Assembly (NCBI GenBank): GCA_949130485.1
Contig: OX422186.1
Location: forward strand, 5,926,792-5,990,791
DNA: 64,000 nt
Direction of reading: 5' to 3'
Source: Agelas oroides
Lineage: Eukaryota > Porifera > Demospongiae > Agelasida > Agelasidae
Position 1 is the first letter of the stretch. Each line of letters starts with the position of its first letter. Made by a program: the position numbers and the translations under genes. The notes beneath the pieces were generated by a model. That model saw nothing but the letters and a program-made list of their open reading frames with translations, did no database searches and had not been told where the DNA came from. Positions 54,707 to 64,000 of this stretch are shown piece after piece.

Positions 54707-55462
54707 CACACGGCCGTCACTATTCAGTGGACTGGACTACTGGACTGGACTACTGGACTGGACTACTGGACTCACGGAAACTGCCTCTGGGGGAGACTGA
54801 ACGAACAGCAAACTATGCACAGAGCTAAGACACCCAGCCACAGGACTTGTAGCAGTGTTGTAGTTGCACACTTGGTGCCCAGCCACCCAGCTTTTTTCGT
54901 TTCTGGACGGGAACCTGGGCGGGAACCTGGGCGTGGCTACATCTCGACCCCGCCAACAAGTGCGAATGCGCACTATGAATTGCATGTGGAGAGCGTGTGT
55001 GTAGGATGCGGTATTCTAGAGTGGCTGGATGTTCATTACTTGTCGTTACTGCTGTCTTCTTCCACTTCAGCACGCTTGACTTGGTGTTGTTAGCCTTGAA
55101 CCGAGATTTTCCGTTCTGGATTTTGTCTTTGGAACGGAGAGCTTGGGTTCTAGGCTAGTTTTACTTACCCTCGTTCCCAGGATTACTGGCTCTCTACAAA
55201 AACAAAAGCGCGCAATTGCACCATGATCAAACTGTCAGAGAATAGTCTCGCGGGCCAGACTCTCACGTGCGAATCTGGCCTGCGAGACTATGTGGAGAAG
55301 GCCTGGGAGCGACGCTAAATAACCGCGTCTTTCCTGTAGGGCGCTGTCGAATCTCTGTATATTTCCTGCTAGAGGCACGGTTTCTGTGAGTCCAGTAGTC
55401 CAGTCCAGTAGTCCAATCCAGTAGTCCAGTCCAGTAGTCCAGTCCACTGAATAGTGACGGCC
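54707..55462. mobile_element. TIR element with GGACTGGACTACT repeats
   Basis: Left GGCCGTCACTATTCAGTGGA and right TCCACTGAATAGTGACGGCC. Both arms carry the repeated ACTGGACTGGACT unit and a conserved GCCTCT/AGAGGC piece. A snap-back MITE lies inside at 55243-55290. Confidence 0.85.
55243..55290. mobile_element. Snap-back MITE, TAGTCTCG-type
   Basis: TAGTCTCGCGGGCCAGACTC pairs with GAATCTGGCCTGCGAGACTA. Confidence 0.8.
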
Positions 55463-55547
55463 TTCTCACACCAACAGCTTTAATGGCTTGCAGTAGTACC
55501 GTTCCAAGAATCGCACGCCCTCAGCATTCATCGTTTGCAGTATTCGG

Positions 55548-55588
55548 TGTTCATCGCTTGCAGTACTGCAAGCGATGAACACCGAGGA
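55548..55588. repeat. 40-bp perfect palindrome
   Basis: CGGTGTTCATCGCTTGCAGT followed immediately by its reverse complement ACTGCAAGCGATGAACACCG. Confidence 0.9.
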
Positions 55589-55641
55589 CGTGCGAGTCTT
55601 TGAACGACCTTAAGTCTACTCTACAAGAAGTAATTTTTTAA

Positions 55642-56343
55642 GGTTACGGATACAGTTGGCTCATTAATATTCATGAGAAAATATTACCCTCATTTTCTCC
55701 GTGCAGGAACCAGTGTACAGCACGCAATAGAAGCGACAGATAACAGTACTATGAGTACCTTTTAATCAGTATAGTATTAATTCTTATGTACAGCGTACTA
55801 AGGCGAGCGGCGATGACAAAGTTCGTGACTTTTGGCGTCAGATTTTGTCTTCAGAGAGAATTGCAGGTACAACTTTTCAACACCTACGGGTAATACTCAA
55901 CTTACTTGAGGGCGGCTCGGAGCAACTTCGTCGCTGTGTGCCAGGGGAAGCGAGTGACACGCGTTTCTATCCAAAACCCCGGTGGTTTTCGACCGACCAA
56001 GCGACTAAATCTAGGCGTATATCTAAAACGGTAAGTCGTCTCGGCGAAAACTCTTCGAGCCGCCCTGTGCCTGTTGTAGAATTCAAATACAGTGTAATAT
56101 ACGGTAAGATGTTCTTCCAATAGGAAATAACTGACGCCGAAGTCAGTACTTCGTACGCGGACTATTAACCGCAGGCAGTGCTATCAAATTGCCTGCTCCG
56201 CCCACCCAACCAGCACAGCTGTTACAGGCTAATGCAACTTTTTTAGCGGTAAAGTTAAACGCATGCATACCTGGATCCTGCACGGAGAAAAGGAAGGTAA
56301 TCTTTTTTCATGAATATTAATGAGCTAACTGTATCCCGTAACC
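55642..56343. mobile_element. TTAA element, GGTTACGGATACAG ends
   Basis: TTAA at 55638-55641 and 56344-56347. TIR GGTTACGGATACAGTTGGCT, inverse at the right, extending about 60 bp through CATTAATATTCATGA. The interior frame 55845-56123 is not recognised. Confidence 0.88.
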
Positions 56344-56875
56344 TTAATAGTGACACCTAGGAACTTCCTGGACAATCCTGGGACAAGACTGTCCGCGGGG
56401 AACAAATTTTAGGGGGGTCCAAATTAAACGTTACAGGCACTTACACCACACTTAGCTTGGATGATGTTCAGCCTAAAGCTGCAAAAGGCCCATTATTACA
56501 TTAAAGGGCTCAATATGCCAATTTATTGAAGTACAGTGAATATTTCCATAGCAAGATGTTAAATACAGCAGGATATTGCCAGTAGGTTTCAAAGAATCAC
56601 CCTGAAAACTTCAAGCCTACTCACTCTTTTCTCATCAGCGAGTTGGTAGACCCTGTATGTAGGGATGGCGCCGACGCGCGCAATATATGGAATACTTAAA
56701 AAAAGCAAAAGCCGTATAACTTTGCCACAAATACGCTAAAAGCTTATTTAAGCGTCCTGGCTTCCTCTTTGAGTGCCTTTGTGATCAGCAAGACTCATAT
56801 AAGTGGCCAAAAGCCATGCGGAAGACAGCTAAACGCAGTGTGCAGTAGTGAAAGTGCCATTTTTCGTATTCTTTC

Positions 56876-56982
<107 letters not shown>

Positions 56983-57202
56983 TTACGACCACTATGTTCA
57001 ACAACGATATCTCGCAAACGGTTTAAGTACTCACCGTCATTTTAGCACGAAACTGATCCTTATCACAACGCGGAGCTCTGCGACCAATCGGCGTCTTCAT
57101 AGCTTCAAATTCACCCTGGTCAATAAAAGCCATTCACAACACTCTGTGGCTGCTGTCCGTTGCGAAGGACGCCATTTTCTAATGTTGTACGCATGCGCAC
57201 AT

Positions 57203-57255
57203 GTAGTCTCGTTCCCAGGCCAAATACCACGATTATTGGTCTGGGAACGAGACTA
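57203..57255. mobile_element. Snap-back MITE, GTCTCGTTCCCAGGC
   Basis: TAGTCTCGTTCCCAGGCCAA and TTGGTCTGGGAACGAGACTA. A related, partial copy is at 49915-49955 in repeat copy 1. Confidence 0.85.
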
Positions 57256-57799
57256 GTGCCCAGGCGAAATCGCGAGTGACCACGTGCACGGCTGGCACGG
57301 TCTCTTCCCGTAGTAGTGGACAAGGTTTATGAACACCACACAGGTAAGGCGCTGCATTCAGCTGCCAACTTATAGCTACACTAAATAAAAGTAGCTACTC
57401 ACAGCTTTAGTAAACTGTGATGCTATGATGGTCAGTTGTCAGTATAGTTTTCTGTGCTGCAGCTGGTTAGTCGTCATGTGATCGAAAATTCAGGAGATCG
57501 GTTTAAAAATGTTTCGTACGGAGCTCCGGAGAGTGGTTGGCCTTCATCAGATTCTAGCTGGAAATGTTATTACATGCTTGGAACCACTACTAAATTGTCA
57601 ATGCCGTTTCAAGTTTTGAAAGAAGTATTCTTCTTAGGTCTAGGTCTAACTGTAACTGAGCTTAACGTGGCGGGGGAAGTCACTCGGCAGAGGTTACGAA
57701 AACATAAACCTGGGTTACAGTCAGGACCAGTGTTGCTCCTAGTTTCAGGGTTAGGGTTTGGTTTAGGGCAATCTTGCGTTGCCTAATTTTAAAAATGGG

Positions 57800-58140
57800 T
57801 TTTAGTAGCTTATTAATATATTCATGAGCCAAAATTGCCACCCGATGGATGCATCTACATGCTCACTGTAGGTAGCGTCCTAACCACCAATGTATCTCAA
57901 ATCATTCTGTGCCAGCTTTTGTTCAGAGCTACTCCCAAAGTCAGGCTAGACTCATGTTTGTCACTACTCCTGGAATGGACAACTTTGACTGCACCAAAAT
58001 GAATGCACATTTCAAAAAATTCACAGCTTGTCTACGGGATGGACTCATTCATGAGTGCAAGCAAGCATTACTAGCCCCACCTCTCCCCTTTATGTCGCTA
58101 AACAACTCACGGCTCTGTTCCACACACAACCACCGTTCAG
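57800..58140 (+). repeat. Dispersed repeat, inverted at 62555-62905
   Basis: Shares CAGCTTTTGTTCAGAGCTAC, GAATGCACATTTC and GTCGCTAAACAACTCACGG with the minus strand of 62555-62905. Confidence 0.85.
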
Positions 58141-58159
58141 CTCCCTTGGGTACCAGAGT

Positions 58160-59205
58160 GTAGCACCAACGATAAATTGCGTATTCTAGTTAAAGCCCAG
58201 CCCAGCACTCGAAGCACCTGGCCACGGTCACCAACTAGGCTAGGCATACGATCGCAAGACCTGGGCCTGCCCAATGAGTACAGTCTTGGCCACTGTGGCC
58301 TTTCTGCTGCTTCTAGACACAAGCTTGCTTTCACAAGCAGGCACTACGTACTACTCACAGCTACTGACACTACAGCACTCTACTAAACTCCTTCTTCTTT
58401 TTTTATTTTTATTTTTTTTTGTTTTTAAGTCGATCTAAGTTTATCTTCAAAGTTCCGACCACCACATGAAGGTTACCGCCAGGCCACATCTTAACTAACT
58501 TAATTATAAACTGATTATTGGATGCCAATGCCGACAGGAAATGGGGAAAATCCCCAATTTTACGGACAGTGAACGGTTTGAGACTCCCAAAACTGATTAC
58601 GCGCTAAATGTTTAGCAAGACAAAGAAATCTATCAGCTTGGATTCCAGGTTTGTCAACCTTCAAAGTAACAGGGTTACCTGCCACCTTAAGGTGGCAGAG
58701 AACCCTGTTACTTTCAAGGTCGACAAACCTGGAATCCAAGCAGATAGACTTCTTTGTCTTGTAGCGAATAGTCAGTTTTGGGAGTCTTCATCCGTTCACT
58801 GTCCATAAAATTGGGGATTTTCTCCATTTCCTGTCGGCAGTGGCATCCAATAATCAGTTTATAATTAAGTTAGTTATGATGTGGCCTGGCGGAACCTTCA
58901 TGTGGTGGTCGGAACTTTGAAGAGAAGCTTAGATCGACTTTAAAAAAAAAAAAAAAAAAAGAGGAGTTTTAGTAGAGTGCTGTAGTGTCAATAGCTGTTA
59001 GTAGTACGTAATGCCTGCTTGTGAAAGCTAGCTTGTGTCTAGAAGCAGCAGAAAGGCCACAGTGGCCAAGACTGTACTCACTGGGTAGGCCCAGGTCTTG
59101 CAATCGTATGCCAAGCCTAGTAGGTGACCGTGGCCCGGTGCTCCGAGTGCTGGGCTGGGCTTTAACTAGAATGCGCAATATATCGTTGGTACTACGACCC
59201 TACTG
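58160..59205. mobile_element. 1.05-kb palindromic foldback element
   Basis: The two ~520-bp arms meet at 58689/58690 (GCCACCTTA|AGGTGGC) and run out to AGCACCAACGATAAATTGCG and its inverse TATCGTTGGTACTAC. Short deletions and SNPs show that the arms have aged. One arm recurs alone at 62928-63733 and stops at the same axis. Confidence 0.88.
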
Positions 59206-59408
59206 TAGACAATCAATTCAAGCTGCCACAAGGAAAGGCTGGAAAGCACTTTGTCTCTGAGCTCGCAAAATTATACAAAGCCTTTGCAACTCGCTCTGCC
59301 CTGGAAGGTGTTGCTCTGAAAGCTGCCACGGTCCTCCCCATCCTTGCCCTGCAGAAACCCTCTCGCTCTTCCAAGAACAAAGACCATGTTGCCTGCCTTG
59401 AGAGAAGG

Positions 59409-61032
59409 ATGCCTTTGTGGCTGGATGGTAATTTGGCTGAGCTCCTATCGGAAGGAAGAACAATTCAGTGTCGCTTACCAACAACACCTTCAAGTTCCAA
59501 GGAGATGACTTCTGATCCAGCAAGAGCATTTGCAAAGAAAATATTTCAAGGGAAGACAAAAGCAGCACTTGACCATTTAAGGAACAAGGAGAAGGGTGGA
59601 GTGATGCAGCTTGATGATCAGATACCCAGCGGACCTGGTGCAACCATGACTGTAAGAGACGTCTTGCTTGACAAACACCCCCCCCCCCCCGGCCAACCGG
59701 CTGACCCCAACTCTGTGGTTGCTGATGAGGCCCCCCCGGTACATGACATCCTGTTCGATCCCATTGATGCCACCCTGATCAGGACAGCTGCCCTAAAGAC
59801 ATCAGGGTCCGCTGGACCTTCTGGGTTGGATGCCTACAGTTGGAGAAGGCTATGTACTTGCCACCAGCAAGCCTCCAGAGATCTCTGCCAGGAATTAGCT
59901 GAAGTGGCCAAACGCCTATGTACACAATTCGTTGATCCAGCTTCAGTTGCTCCCTTCTTGGCTTGCCGTTTGATCGCACTTGACAAGAACCCGGGTGTCA
60001 GACTAATTGGAGTTTGTGACACAGCGAGACGCATAATTGCCAAAGCGATCCTGATGACCATCCGAAGTGACGTCCTTGACATGGCTGGCTCCTTGCAATT
60101 ATGTGCCGGTCAGATCAGTGGCACAGAGGCTGCAGTTCATGCCGTCCGTTCCTATTTTGAATCCAATGGTGGACGCTAGCAACGCTTTCAATGCCCTTAA
60201 CAGGCAGACAGCACTCAGGAACATCAGGCGCCTGTGCCCAGCTCTGGCCACTGTGTTGATAAATTCCTACAGAGCTGAGGCTGATCTCCTTGTGGATGGC
60301 GATGTAATCAAGTCAAGAGAGGGTACCACCCAAGGAGATCCTCTTGCTATGCCGATGTATGCCATTGCCACAATCCCACTGATCAAAAGGCTAAATGCAA
60401 CTGTCAACCAGGTATGGTACGCAGATGATGCTGCTGGCATGGGGCGGATTGATCAGACTCGCTTATGGTGGGATAAGCTTGTCGAGCTAGGGCCTGGTTT
60501 TGGCTACTATGCTAATGCCTCAAAGACATGGCTTATCACCAAGGAAGCCCATCACCAGAAAGCCATTGAAGCCTTTTCAGGCACCGGAGTGAAAGTTACA
60601 TCTTGTGGAAGACCCTACCTCGGGTCTCCTATTGGATCTAGGGCTTTTATTGAATCATTTGTGGAAGACAAAGTGAAGTTCTGGGCTGCAGAGCTGGACA
60701 GTCTTTCCTGCTTTGCAAAAACCCAACCACATGCTGCGTACTCTGCTTTCACGCATGGCCTGACATCGATTTGGTCTTACCTAATTAGAACAACTCCGGA
60801 AATTGGGCACCTGCTTCAGCCATTGGAGGACATCATAAGAATGAAGCTGATTCCCGTGCTGACCGACAGAGCTCCACCCAATGATGTGGAAAGGAACCTT
60901 CTTGCTCTGCCAGCCAGGCTAGGAGGCATAGGCGTTTCTAATCCAGCCACTGACACAGAATTGATCTTTTCAGCGTCAACCAGGATCTCAGAGCCCCTAA
61001 AAGATGCTATCCTTGCCAAGGTTCCAGTTTAG
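59409..61032 (+). pseudogene. RT domain of RLE retrotransposon
   Basis: The first frame (59409-60179) has an N-terminal thumb-side region, PSGLDAYSWRRLCTCHQQ and LACRLIALDKNPGVRLIGVC. A one-base shift near 60170 leads to VDASNAFNALNRQTALRNIR, the EGTTQGDPLA block, WYADDAAG with the catalytic pair at about 60416-60430, and PYLGSPIGSRAFIESFVEDK. It ends at a TAG at 61030, where the family's continuing sequence (FSYDMWAS) is reached only by another shift. Confidence 0.85.
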
Positions 61033-61099
61033 CTACTCCTATGACATGTGGGCTAGTTAAGTTGCTGCCAGGTCCAAAGTTCACAAGCTCAGACGTCAG

Positions 61100-62399
61100 C
61101 AGTCGGAACAACAATCTGAGACCTTAAAGCAGATCCTACCTGACTCCCAAAAACGGGCCATGGAACTTGCCTCTGAAAAGGGTGCTTCTACCTGGCTAAC
61201 GACCCTTCCGGTGGAAGAATTCGGATTCACCCTACATAAGAGTGCTTTCCATGACGCTCTCGCCTTGAGGTATGGCTGGAAACCCAATCGCACACCTCAG
61301 TACTGTGCCTGTAGTTCAGCGTTTTCAGTGGAGCACGCCCTATCCTGTCCCAAAGGTGGTTTCCCAACGATTCGCCACAATGAGATAAGAGACCTGACTG
61401 CCTCCCTGCTGACGGAAGTATGTCACGAAGTCAGCATCGAGCCAGACTTGCAGCCTATCTCAGGAGAAATCTTCCACAGGGCCTCAACTAGACATGCGCA
61501 CATTATGCCGGCATAATTTAAAGCACAATAGGCAGCTATTAGCATAAGCACAATTTCTCGCATAATAGGTAAGCGCAACGCGCGCTTACGTAATTTTGTA
61601 ACCTTTGAACCGAATGCCACGTGTAAAGTAACTGTAGATACGTATATACCGCTCACGCTAGGTACTACTAGCACGACGATCGCAACGTCTGACTCTTGCA
61701 AAGGCTCATATCAGAGCTCGGGTAGTATGCCCTAGGAGACGGAGTCCACATATCATTGCTGGACCGACTCAAGGCCCCTACGCGATCAGAACTGTCACGT
61801 AAAAGCTGTGTACACATTGGGCATAATGGGGAATATAACTGAGCATAATTGGTAAAATTATCAGGAATAAAGGAATAGCATAATAGGGTAGCAATGAAGC
61901 ATAATGTGCGGGAGCCTAGCCTCAACCAACATACAGGATGGAGCCAGACTGGATGTCGCCATGAGTTGGCTTTTGGGGGGGGGGCAGGTATGAGAGATCC
62001 TTCTGTGACGTGAAGGTCTTCAACCCTCATGCTCCCTCCAACAGAAACAGCAATCTCACCTCATGCTACAGGAGACACGAAAGGCTGAAGAAGAATTCCT
62101 ATGAGCAAAGAATTAGAGATATTGAGCATGCTTCCTTCACGCCTTTGATCTTCTCAGCAGCAGGAGGACTCGGAAACGAGGCCAAGACATTCTACAAGAG
62201 GCTTGCATCACTCCTCGCTTCAAAGTGGGACAACTCATACAGCTCCACGATGGCCTGGCTGAGGTGCCGTCTCACCTTCTCACTTTTGAGATCCTCAATC
62301 AGATGCATCCGGGGAGCCCGCTCACACTCAGGCTTTCCTGTCAGAGCCCCGCCAGTGGATCTGGTGAGGGTGGAAGCCAGCCTCACATCCACCTGTTGA
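61100..62399 (+). pseudogene. Zinc knuckle and RLE part, interrupted
   Basis: KRAMELASEKGASTWLTTLP, FGFTLHKSAFHDALALRYGW, then C-C-H-C and RHNEIRDL to ISGEIFHRAS. After the MITE at 61489-61918 comes DGARLDVAMSWL, a poly-G frameshift, then DVKVFNPHAPSNRNSN, YEQRIRDIEHASFTPLIFSA and WLRCRLTFSLLRSSIRCIRG to the stop at 62397-62399. Confidence 0.82.
61489..61918. mobile_element. MITE, 8-bp TSD GCCTCAAC
   Basis: GCCTCAAC at 61481-61488 and 61919-61926. Ends TAGACATGCGCACATTATGC and (inverse) TAGGCTCCCGCACATTATGC. The interior is rich in GCATAAT motifs. 8-bp duplications fit hAT-type movement. Confidence 0.88.
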
Positions 62400-62529
62400 A
62401 CAGTTTTCACCTGCCCTAATAAACTATATTGCTTCTGCAGTTTTTTCCTCTCTTGTTTTATATATATATATATTCTTAACCCTAACAAGTCCTTCCTCGT
62501 ATTGTATATATAAAAAGATTTTTGGTGGA

Positions 62530-62553
62530 GAAAAAAAAAAAAAAAAAAAAAAA
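62530..62553. repeat. Poly-A tract
   Basis: About 24 A's at the junction between the RLE element's 3' flank and the inverted dispersed repeat. It may be the tail of a separate retro-insertion. Confidence 0.8.
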
Positions 62554-62554
62554 C

Positions 62555-62905
62555 AAGAAAGCTGCAGAGGAGTTGTGTGTGGAACAGAACCGTGAGTTGT
62601 TTAGCGACATAAGGGGGAGAGGTGGGGCTAGTAATGCTTGCTTCCACTCGTGAATGAGCCCCTCCCGTAGACAAGCTGCGAATTTTTGGAAATGTGCATT
62701 CATTTTGGTGCATCAAAGTTGTCCATCCAAGAGTAGTGACAAACATAAGTCTAGCCTGACTTTGAGAGTAGCTCTGAACAAAAGCTGGTATAGACTGATT
62801 TGAGATACATTGGTGGTTAGGACGCTACCTACAGTGAGTGTGTAGATGCGTCCATCGAGTGGCAATTTTGGGTTCATGAATATATTAATGAGCCACTAAA
62901 ACCCT
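62555..62905 (-). repeat. Dispersed repeat, copy of 57800-58140
   Basis: Minus-strand match, ending at the poly-A/T tract. Confidence 0.85.
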
Positions 62906-62927
62906 TTTTCAAATCAGGCAAAGCATG

Positions 62928-63733
62928 ATTGCGTATTCTAGTTAAAGCCCAGCCCAGCACTCGAAGCACCTGGCCACGGTCACCAACTAGGCTAGGCATG
63001 CGGCCGCGAGACATGGGCCTACTCAACAAATACAGTCTTGGCCACTGTGGCCTTTCTGCTGCTTCTCATAGGCGACGGAACTGGGGGGGGCCGGGGGGCA
63101 CGCGCATTTTCGAGCGAGCCAGAGAACGCTTGACACTTAGCTACCTGCAGCCAAGAAAACAAGTGACACTGAGGTAAAAAGTACACGCCTTGTAACGTTA
63201 CCAGGTTGCGAATGGAAGAAGTGGGTTAGCTTCCTGTAGTCTCGCGGCCATTCTGACCTTTTCAAGTATGGTACACTCTGAGCTACCCCCTCCCGCACCC
63301 CTCCCTACGGCCGCAAAGCGGCTGCCGCGCTACAACTGTGCCCCCCCCAAATTCGAAGTGCTTCCGGCACCTATGCTTCTAGACACAAGTTTGCTTTCAC
63401 AAGCAGGCATTACGCACTACTCACAGCTACTGACATTACAGCACTCTACTAAACCCCTTCTTTTTTTTTTTTTTTCTTTTTTTTTTAAGTCGATCTAAGC
63501 TTATCTTCAAAGTTCCGACCAGGTTCCGCCAGGCCACATCATAGCTAACTTAATTATTATTGGATGTCAATGCCGACAGGAAATGGGGAAAATTCCCAAT
63601 TTTACAGACAGTGAACGGGTGAAGACTCCCAAAACTGACTATTCGCTACAATTTTAACAAGACAAAGAAGTCTATCAGCTTGGATTCCAGGTTTGTCGAC
63701 CTTGAAAGTAACAGGGTTCTCTGCCACCTTAAC
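62928..63733 (+). repeat. Solo arm of palindromic element
   Basis: GCGTATTCTAGTTAAAGCCC through TCGATCTAAGCTTATC to GGGTTCTCTGCCACCTTA, i.e. the left arm of 58160-59205. Interrupted by the MITE at 63067-63375. Confidence 0.88.
63067..63375. mobile_element. CATAGGCG MITE, 5-bp TSD CTTCT
   Basis: CATAGGCGACGGAAC...CCGGCACCTATG, flanked by CTTCT at 63062-63066 and 63376-63380. The empty site GCTGCTTCTAGACACAAG exists at about 58306-58323. Confidence 0.93.
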
Positions 63734-63778
63734 ATCAAAAAAAGTACAGAAACAAGACTTAAAAAACATTAAAAATGT

Positions 63779-64000
63779 AAAAGGATGTAGGGATAGCATG
63801 CCAAAAAGTATGCAAACAAGGTAGGGATGATATAATAGTGAAGGTAAATTTACAAAGCCCTATCCCTACATCTTTTTACATTACAGTTACAAACTAATGT
63901 GAAAGCGATACAGGGATGAGGCTTTGTAAATTTACCTTCACTATTATATCATTCCTACCTTGTTCGCATACTTTTTGGCATGCTAGTCCTACATCCTTTT
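63779..64000. mobile_element. MITE with GGATGTAGGGAT ends, to window edge
   Basis: Two arms of about 100 bp: AAAAGGATGTAGGGATAGCA, GTATGCAAACAAGGTAGG and TATAATAGTGAAGGTAAATT, then the mirror ending TAGTCCTACATCCTTTT. The element fills the end of the window. Confidence 0.82.

Larger units (their letters stand above)
49066..56640. other. No recognised gene; repeats, weak exons
   Basis: Apart from the listed repeats, possible exon-like open stretches occur at 50661-50814 (GGSSGGRQEYLDKVSVLVTG) and 51023-51140 (AVHYSSRVVVLEYHSSEVT). I cannot assign either to a family. They could be later exons of the HFRGG gene or chance frames. Confidence 0.3.
59206..62399 (+). mobile_element. Non-LTR retrotransposon, RLE type
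   Basis: RT, zinc knuckle and C-terminal nuclease-like region collinear on the plus strand. RT marks: RRIIAKAIL, MVDASNAFNALNRQT, GTTQGDPLAMPMYAI and QVWYADDAAG. A C-C-H-C knuckle (CACSSAFSVEHALSC) and RHNEIRDLTASLLTEVC...EPDLQP follow, as in restriction-like-endonuclease retrotransposons (R2/NeSL/Hero group). The C-terminal part continues after a 430-bp insertion (GARLDV, VKVFNPHAPSNRNSNL). Several frameshifts and stops are present. The 5' end abuts the palindrome. Confidence 0.8.

Noticed and set aside
55845..56123. 92-codon ORF inside a TTAA element
   Set aside because: No recognisable domain; too short to be the transposase of a piggyBac-like element.

Overview
The window is eukaryotic. 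It holds spliced genes with GT-AG introns, many microsatellites, nested transposons and no bacterial operon layout. The best indication of the organism is the decayed gene at 23.9-30.1 kb: a secreted/membrane protein with GGAIY-type beta-helix repeats and a multi-pass tail, a family I know mainly from demosponges. An N-terminal HFRGG-type domain gene at 35.3-49.1 kb also fits an early-branching marine animal. I read the window as sponge-like genomic DNA; no species can be named from sequence alone.

Layout. 1-1.2 kb: an uninterrupted minus-strand ORF (about 396 aa) running off the window edge, resembling a dispersed transposase-like family. 2.0-5.4 kb: a broken minus-strand gene with a coiled coil, a DGT-motif domain, an LPGGK-motif domain and a Tudor/spindlin-like C-terminus. 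7.3-17.8 kb: eleven exons, all in compatible phase, of an orthologue of WDR48/UAF1 (minus strand). Its introns hold two TTAA-flanked piggyBac-type MITEs, a Penelope-like element fragment with a GIY-YIG nuclease and a 15-bp target duplication, G-rich 5-bp-TSD elements and tandem repeats. 17.8-23.9 kb: no gene recognised, only MITEs and microsatellites. 23.9-30.1 kb: the sponge-type membrane-protein pseudogene, split by a 2.4-kb long-TIR element that carries a broken KDZ-like transposase. 30.1-35.3 kb: repeats and a paralogous gene fragment.

35.3-49.1 kb: four phase-compatible exons of an extracellular protein (plus strand). Its 12.5-kb intron 2 contains a PHD-finger/APE/RT non-LTR retrotransposon, which is itself split by a 5.46-kb hAT-type element (CAGGG ends, 8-bp TSD ACTGGATC) and by a TTAA MITE. 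The hAT element contains three direct copies and one inverted copy of an about 1.2-kb unit, each with a snap-back MITE at the same place. 49.1-57.6 kb: dispersed inverted repeats and foldback elements. 57.8-63.7 kb: a large palindrome and a second non-LTR retrotransposon of the restriction-like-endonuclease type, broken by frameshifts and a MITE, plus further repeat copies. 63.78-64.0 kb: an inverted-repeat MITE.

Only the WDR48 gene and the HFRGG-type gene look like functional host genes, and both appear to continue beyond their visible exons. Almost everything else is mobile DNA at several levels of nesting. Empty-site comparisons, target-site duplications and coding-frame restoration date many of the insertions relative to each other.
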